Shown here: in pieces, positions 6,550 through 10,127 of the stretch | How positions within the stretch are numbered: position 1 is the first letter of the stretch | Layout: each line of letters opens with the position of its first letter | Source of the DNA: Chloroflexota bacterium | Lineage (GTDB): Bacteria > Chloroflexota > UBA11872 > VXNJ01 | NCBI GenBank assembly: GCA_026708165.1 | Contig: JAPOVO010000143.1 | Location: 1 to 10,127 of the forward strand | DNA: 10,127 bases | Reading direction: 5' to 3' | Notes under the pieces: generated by a model | Databases searched by the model: none | Seen by the model: the letters and a program-made list of their open reading frames with translations, nothing else | What the model was told of the DNA's origin: nothing | Translations under genes and position numbers: made by a program

Positions 6550-7257
6550 TTGAATAGAGAATCCGGCGCCAGCCCGTCGATTTCGATGTTCTTTCCGCTC
6601 TTCAACGAAGAGGCGAATGTTGGTTCCACGGCGACCCGCGCCGTCGCTGCGCTAGAGAACCTTGGATGCGAATTCGAGGTGATTCTTGTTAACGATGGCA
6701 GCGCTGACCGCACGCGGGAAATCGCAGAGGGGATTGCGTCGAGCGATACTCGCGTCAGGTGCGTTTCGCATCCGCAGAACCGCGGCTATGGAGCGGCGCT
6801 GCGGACCGGCTTTGGCTCGGCGAAACTCGATCTTGTCGCATTCGCGGACGGGGACGGGCAGTTCGATCCCGCCGAGATTTCGCTGCTGCTGGACGCCATT
6901 GACGAGAATGACAGGGTGATTGGCTACCGCATCAGCCGCGCCGACGCCTGGCACCGGACGCTCAATGCGCGGGCGTGGTCGACGTTGATGGGCGTTCTGT
7001 TCGGCGTTTGGCCGAAGGACCTCGACTGCGGGTTCAAACTATTCAGAAGGGAAGCGGTTCAGAGTCTTGAGCTCGAGTCCGACGGAGCGTTCATCTCGAC
7101 AGAGCTTCTGGCTAAGGCCAAGAAGGCCGGTTTCCGGATCGGACAAATCGGGGTTAACCACTACCCCAGAGCGGTCGGAACGTCTACCGGAGCCAATCTG
7201 CTGGTCATAGTCAAAGCGTTCCACGAGCTCCTGGTCTACTGGCGAAGGCTTCGGTAG
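6550..7257 (+). CDS. Family 2 glycosyltransferase, DPM1-like (copy 1)
   Basis: 235 residues, GT-A fold. The start is TTG 6550. The frame has a TAG at 6535 and the next ATG (6586) would cut through the first beta strand (SISMFFPLFNEE), so TTG is the only reasonable choice although no good ribosome site precedes it. Motifs: PLFNEE (16-21), VNDGSADRT nucleotide-binding turn (48-55), NRGYGAALRTG (77-87), metal-binding D100-G-D102 followed by QFDP, and DLDCGFKLFRR (157-167), the acceptor-side segment. There is no TM helix or GtrA domain at the C-terminus, so it is probably a peripheral membrane enzyme. Related enzymes transfer mannose or glucose from GDP- or UDP-sugar to polyprenyl phosphate. The exact sugar is not readable from sequence. 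It is followed after six bases by a second enzyme of the same family, with which it presumably forms an operon. Confidence 0.88.
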   Translation: MNRESGASPSISMFFPLFNEEANVGSTATRAVAALENLGCEFEVILVNDGSADRTREIAEGIASSDTRVRCVSHPQNRGYGAALRTGFGSAKLDLVAFADGDGQFDPAEISLLLDAIDENDRVIGYRISRADAWHRTLNARAWSTLMGVLFGVWPKDLDCGFKLFRREAVQSLELESDGAFISTELLAKAKKAGFRIGQIGVNHYPRAVGTSTGANLLVIVKAFHELLVYWRRLR

Positions 7258-7263
7258 TCCATC

Positions 7264-7929
7264 GTGTCGAAGGTCTCGGTCTTGATACCGGTATTCAACG
7301 AACGCGACTCAGTCGGAGAGCTCCTCAATCGCGTCAGTGCGGTGCCGCTGGAGATGGAGGTGATCGTCGTTGACGATCACTCGACCGATGGAACCGCGGA
7401 AGTGCTAGCGGGACTCGATATCGACGACGTCGTAGTAGTTACTCACCCTGAAAACCGCGGGAAAGGGGCGGCGGTCCGGACCGCTTTGGGGGTCGCTACA
7501 GGCGACGTGGTCGTGATTCAGGATGCCGATCTCGAGTATTCACCGAGCGACTTGCCCGCCATGATCGAGCCGATTGAGCAAGGCAGGACGAAAGTCGTAT
7601 ACGGATTTCGAGATCTGAGTGATCAGGAGTGGATTCGCCGCCTGGGGAATCAATTCCTCACATTGGCTACGAACTTCTTGTACGGTTCGCGCCTGAAAGA
7701 CATGGAAACCTGCTACAAGATGGTTGACATTGAACTGATGCGATCTCTCGATTTGCAAGCCGACAGGTTCGATATCGAAGTCGAGATAACCGCCAAATTG
7801 CTCAAGTCCCGGCAAGAGATCATGCAGGTTCCGGTTTCCTATTATCCGAGGCTGGAGCGGAAGCTCATACCCTGGATCGATGGTCCGCACAGCTTGTGGG
7901 GGCTTATCAAATACCGGTTCTTCAAGTAG
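7264..7929 (+). CDS. Family 2 glycosyltransferase, DPM1-like (copy 2)
   Basis: 221 residues from GTG 7264, six bases after the upstream stop with no ribosome site of its own, which suggests translational coupling. Motifs: PVFNERDSV (9-17), VVDDHSTDGT (35-44), NRGKGAAVRTALG (64-76), QDADLEY (86-92, with the metal-binding D87-x-D89), DMETCYK (146-152), RFDIEVEITAKLLK (168-181) and a C-terminal YYPR followed by PWIDG and LWGLIKYRF. That last block is typical of polyprenyl-phosphate sugar transferases that lack TM helices. It is clearly different in sequence from the neighbouring copy while sharing its fold and motif order. Together the two may make two different lipid-linked sugars, or act in sequence on one glycan. 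It converges on mnmA. Confidence 0.9.
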   Translation: MSKVSVLIPVFNERDSVGELLNRVSAVPLEMEVIVVDDHSTDGTAEVLAGLDIDDVVVVTHPENRGKGAAVRTALGVATGDVVVIQDADLEYSPSDLPAMIEPIEQGRTKVVYGFRDLSDQEWIRRLGNQFLTLATNFLYGSRLKDMETCYKMVDIELMRSLDLQADRFDIEVEITAKLLKSRQEIMQVPVSYYPRLERKLIPWIDGPHSLWGLIKYRFFK

Positions 7930-7947
7930 CTACATAAACGAGGGTGG

Positions 7948-7965
7948 CCGGCGGCTAAGCGCCGG
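7948..7965. terminator. GC-rich hairpin between glycosyltransferase 2 and mnmA
   Basis: CCGGCG (7948-7953) pairs with CGCCGG (7960-7965) around GCTAAG. It lies between two convergent genes and overlaps the mnmA stop codon (7955-7957). The position fits a shared transcription end, but there is no T-run on either strand and the site partly overlaps mnmA coding bases. Confidence 0.35.
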
Positions 7966-9103
7966 GCGGGTGTGATCCAGTGAGAGCTGCCACCGGTTCT
8001 TCTAAGGGCTGCGCCGATCTGGAGACGCGTCCCCCGCCGACGACGACATCGCCGTCATAAAACACAGCCGCCTGACCGGGCGCAACCGCCCACGCCGGCT
8101 CGTCGGTGACCACGGTTAGTCCTGCGTCGCCGTTCGGGAAGAGCCGGGCTGGGATTTCGGGCATTCGCGAGCGGACTTTCACACCGGCTTTGGTGCCGGT
8201 GGTCACCCTTTCGACCGACACCAGGTTCACGTCCTCGACCTGAAACTCATTCCGTGAGAGCGCGTCGCGCGGCCCGACCGTTATCGAGTTTTGTTCGACG
8301 TCGATGTGGGACACGTACGCGGGTTCACCGATGGCAATGCCGAGTCCTCGCCGCTGTCCGACCGTGTAGTTTTCGATTCCGGAGTGCGTTCCAAGCAGAT
8401 CACCCCCAATGTCCAAAATCGGTCCGTTACGGCCCGTTCGACCTGCCCAGCTTCGGGCAAATGACCTGTAGTTTCCGGCGACGAAACAGATGTCCATGCT
8501 CTCCGGCTTATCTGCTACCCGCAGCCCAAGCTCAGCCGCTTTGGCCCGCACTGCCTGCTTTGAAAGATCGCCCAGCGGGAACATCGCCTTATCGAGTTGG
8601 GCCTGAGTGAGGACGTAAAGGACGTAAGACTGATCTTTGGTCTTATCGCGGCCGCGCAATAGTCTGCGGCGACCATCCGGTCCGCTCTCGTCGATGCGCG
8701 CGTAGTGCCCGGTGGCGACGGCTCCGGCGCCCGCCTCGCGGGCGATATCCTCCAGGGCGTCGAACTTGATGTAGCGGTTGCAGTCAATGCAAGGGTTCGG
8801 AGTGAGCCCCTCAAAGTAACTGCCGGCGAAGTTCTCTATCACCGACCGGGCGAACAGATCCTTGAGATCGACTACCTCGTGCGGGATGCCCAAGATTTCG
8901 GCGACCTGCCGCGCGTCGTCTCGGGATTCGGGGGAGCAGCAGTTCCTGCTGCCCGGTCCCTCGGACTGGTCGGGCCAGATGTCCAGAGTGATGCCGAAAA
9001 CGTCGAATCCGCGTTCTACGAGCAAAGCCGCAGCAACGGAGCTGTCAACGCCTCCGCTCATCGCGACGGCGACTCTGCGCCCGGCGCCGGCGGACATTTT
9101 CAA
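7955..9103 (-). CDS. mnmA: tRNA-specific 2-thiouridylase MnmA
   Basis: Adenylates and thiolates the wobble uridine (U34) of Lys, Glu and Gln tRNAs in the cytoplasm, using sulfur relayed from a cysteine desulfurase. 382 residues from a TTG at 9103, supported by AAGGGA seven bases upstream (9111-9116). The ATG two codons later (9097) would be 13 bases from that site, so TTG is preferred. Motifs: PP-loop SGGVDSS (16-22), NPCIDCN with catalytic Cys105, TGHYAR (131-136), KDQSYVLY (156-163), MDICFV with the second catalytic Cys206, and GQRRGLG (249-255). The C-terminal beta-barrel is complete. A CCSPES stretch (55-60) after the first domain strand is a variant seen in some lineages. All key residues are present. 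No desulfurase or relay gene lies nearby in this window. Confidence 0.96.
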   Translation of the reverse strand: MKMSAGAGRRVAVAMSGGVDSSVAAALLVERGFDVFGITLDIWPDQSEGPGSRNCCSPESRDDARQVAEILGIPHEVVDLKDLFARSVIENFAGSYFEGLTPNPCIDCNRYIKFDALEDIAREAGAGAVATGHYARIDESGPDGRRRLLRGRDKTKDQSYVLYVLTQAQLDKAMFPLGDLSKQAVRAKAAELGLRVADKPESMDICFVAGNYRSFARSWAGRTGRNGPILDIGGDLLGTHSGIENYTVGQRRGLGIAIGEPAYVSHIDVEQNSITVGPRDALSRNEFQVEDVNLVSVERVTTGTKAGVKVRSRMPEIPARLFPNGDAGLTVVTDEPAWAVAPGQAAVFYDGDVVVGGGRVSRSAQPLEEPVAALTGSHPPGA

Positions 9104-9312
9104 GTAGACATCCCTTCGAGAAAGCGTTTGGTTTCCGATGGACAGTAATCATCAAACTGTAAACCACATTCGAGCCTGAGGCATGTGCGTTTTCGTCTGC
9201 CTGCCGGCAAAACGGCGCTTCCGGAGCGGAGCACAGCTTGTTTTCGTTTGGACCACCAGATGAATCGGGCAACGACTTCGTCGGGGGCGCCCTCGAGAGT
9301 GCGCAGCGTCAA
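9100..9312 (-). CDS. Possible 70-residue small protein overlapping the mnmA start (doubtful)
   Basis: A frame from TTG 9312 ends with TGA at 9100-9102, overlapping the mnmA TTG start by two bases (TTGA), and the mnmA ribosome site lies inside its last codons. Such stop-start overlaps usually mark coupled genes. The peptide begins MTLRTLEGAPDEVVARFIWW and contains CLRLECGLQFDDYCP near the end, but I recognise no family. Its own start has no good ribosome site, codon choice is neutral, and the region must also carry the promoter of the divergent FtsB-like gene. It may be non-coding. Confidence 0.22.
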   Translation of the reverse strand: MTLRTLEGAPDEVVARFIWWSKRKQAVLRSGSAVLPAGRRKRTCLRLECGLQFDDYCPSETKRFLEGMST

Positions 9313-9338
9313 CTTGACTCGGAAGACCTACAAATTCC

Positions 9339-9365
9339 TTGAGTCGTTGGCGCGGCCTGTAGAAT
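9339..9365 (+). promoter_or_regulatory. Possible sigma-70 promoter for the FtsB-like gene
   Basis: TTGAGT (9339-9344) and TAGAAT (9360-9365) are spaced by 15 bases, slightly short of the usual 16-18. A start near 9372 would leave a leader of about 40 bases before the GTG at 9414. The rest of the gap (9104-9338) shows no other feature apart from the doubtful minus-strand frame. Confidence 0.35.
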
Positions 9366-9413
9366 CTGTACGGAGATGGGGGTGTTTTGTAGCAAAGTCT
9401 CGAACGGGTCGTC

Positions 9414-9821
9414 GTGACCCCCTTGGCGGTCGTAGCCGCCCGCTTCGCTGTCGTCTTGCTCTTCTGCGGAGTTATGTTCCTTGTGATTTCGCAGTCGGTA
9501 GCCTCACCTGCGCGATCCCGAGCAGAGGCACGGATCGCGTCGCTTGAAGCCCAGATCAAGGAGGCTCGCGGGCGAAACGCGGTGCTCGCAGAGCGGCTTG
9601 AATATCGCAGATCGAGCGGATTTGTGATGGCGACCGCCAAGCAAGAATTGATGCTTGCCGAGCCTGGTGAGATCGGTCTTGAGATCGACGGCGTGCTTCC
9701 GATCGATCGACCCTCCGAAAGCTCGCCGCTTCCGGTGTATACCGAACCGCCGGGCCCCCCTGGACTGCTGGACTTCGGATACATTAGAGCGTGGAAGGAC
9801 GCCCTCTTCAGCCCGCGATAG
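9414..9821 (+). CDS. FtsB/DivIC-like septum formation initiator protein
   Basis: 135 residues from GTG 9414. An in-frame TAG at 9390 leaves this as the first usable start, with no clear ribosome site. Layout: a short N-terminus, one TM helix (about 5-28), a coiled coil (about 36-64, with regularly spaced A/L and charged residues), then the family's signature block GFVMATAKQELMLAEPGE (69-86). The proline-rich linker and the ending YIRAWKDALF resemble the aromatic tail of Chloroflexota members. FtsB/DivIC proteins bridge FtsL and FtsQ/DivIB in the divisome and sit in the inner membrane with the coiled coil outside. The family is short and divergent, so the assignment rests on topology plus the signature block. 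A dUTPase begins 29 bases downstream, probably in the same transcript. Confidence 0.82.
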   Translation: MTPLAVVAARFAVVLLFCGVMFLVISQSVASPARSRAEARIASLEAQIKEARGRNAVLAERLEYRRSSGFVMATAKQELMLAEPGEIGLEIDGVLPIDRPSESSPLPVYTEPPGPPGLLDFGYIRAWKDALFSPR

Positions 9822-9850
9822 TCAGCCGCCGGGGCGTACGCAACTCTCCT

Positions 9851-10127
9851 TTGCAGGTCAAAATCAAGCAAATCGATCCGGAATTGCCGCTGCCCGGGCC
9901 CCAGACTGGCGGAGCGGCGGGATTCGATTTGGTTACCCGGGAAGATACGACGATACAGCCAGGAGAGTTCGGGTTGATCCCCGCAAACGTAATCGTCGAA
10001 GTGCCGGAAGGCTACGCTTTGATCGCCGCGGCTCGTAGCAGCACACCCAGGCGCACGGGACTTGCGATTCCCCAAGAACTTGGAATAATCGACTCAGACT
10101 ACCGTGGCGATGGCGACGAGATAAAAG
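9851..10127 (+). CDS. dut: dUTP diphosphatase (3' partial)
   Basis: Hydrolyses dUTP to dUMP and pyrophosphate, keeping uracil out of DNA and supplying dTMP synthesis. 92 residues are visible before the window ends. The likely start is TTG 9851, giving MQVKIKQIDPELPLPGPQTG, which matches the family's usual beginning; the ribosome site is poor. Motif 1 is AAGFDL (about 22-27), motif 2 is ARSSTPRRTGL (about 60-70), and motif 3 is GIIDSDYRG (about 77-85) with the catalytic Asp expected here. Motif 3 continues as DGDEIK, so the chain resembles the subgroup with a short insert after DYxG rather than the E. coli form (DYRGE). The C-terminal motifs 4 and 5 lie outside the window. It follows the FtsB-like gene by 29 bases on the same strand. 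Confidence 0.9.
   Translation, partial: MQVKIKQIDPELPLPGPQTGGAAGFDLVTREDTTIQPGEFGLIPANVIVEVPEGYALIAAARSSTPRRTGLAIPQELGIIDSDYRGDGDEIK

Noticed and set aside
6099..6557. Plus-strand frame of 152 codons filling the gap and overlapping the glycosyltransferase start by 8 bases
   Set aside because: The overlap looked like coupling, but the translation is Arg/Ser-rich, has no domain-like pattern and starts at TTG without a ribosome site.
8352..8362. TTTTCGATTCC as a tRNA T-arm
   Set aside because: It lies inside mnmA coding for the conserved NYTVGQRRG segment; chance similarity.
8705..9148. Plus-strand frame of 147 codons opposite mnmA
   Set aside because: It is antisense to the PP-loop domain of mnmA; a by-product of GC-rich codon use.
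9152..10075. Long minus-strand frame of 307 codons across the FtsB-like gene and dut
   Set aside because: It opposes two recognisable genes and its product is Arg/Ser-rich and featureless.
1..10127. Defence system, prophage, transposon or CRISPR array
   Set aside because: No transposase, integrase, Cas, nuclease or helicase motif, no regular repeat-spacer pattern and no terminal inverted repeats were found.

Overview
The window looks like ordinary chromosomal DNA of a moderately GC-rich, free-living bacterium. The most likely home is the phylum Chloroflexota (Dehalococcoidia/SAR202-like). I infer this from three things: a secreted LGFP-like repeat tail, a DUF3105 membrane-anchored protein, and an FtsB-like protein with an aromatic C-terminal tail. 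All three are familiar from that phylum, but no phylogenetic marker here proves it. GTG and TTG starts are common.

Layout. The left third (1-3874, + strand) holds the C-terminal end of an exported LGFP-type protein, a large secreted protein built from 13 Asp-box (BNR) repeats, a 359-base gap with small hairpins, and a polytopic membrane protein with a TPR tail. Next comes a DUF3105 single-pass membrane protein (4116-4742, +). It converges on citrate synthase (gltA-type, 4773-6053, -) across a short hairpin. A gap of about 500 bases without a convincing gene follows, carrying direct and inverted repeats. Two adjacent, non-identical family 2 glycosyltransferases (6550-7257 and 7264-7929, +) come next and converge on mnmA, the tRNA 2-thiouridylase (7955-9103, -). 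On the right, a divergent + strand pair starts: an FtsB/DivIC-like septum protein (9414-9821) and a dUTPase (9851 to the window edge, cut off).

How the genes fit together. Most are housekeeping or cell-envelope functions: TCA cycle entry, tRNA wobble-uridine thiolation, dUTP removal, divisome assembly, and polyprenol- or lipid-linked sugar transfer. They sit in small independent units of one to three genes. Strand switches occur at about 4750, 6060, 7950 and 9110-9410. The two left-most genes encode exported proteins and may form one unit. The two glycosyltransferases and the FtsB-like/dUTPase pair also look like small operons.

I found no mobile element, CRISPR array, tRNA/rRNA gene, phage gene or defence system, and no convincing new multi-gene system. 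The items most worth checking are the probable 14-blade architecture of the Asp-box protein, a perfect Shine-Dalgarno placed before an ATA codon in the TPR gene, the TTGA overlap at the mnmA start, and several small repeats in the gaps.
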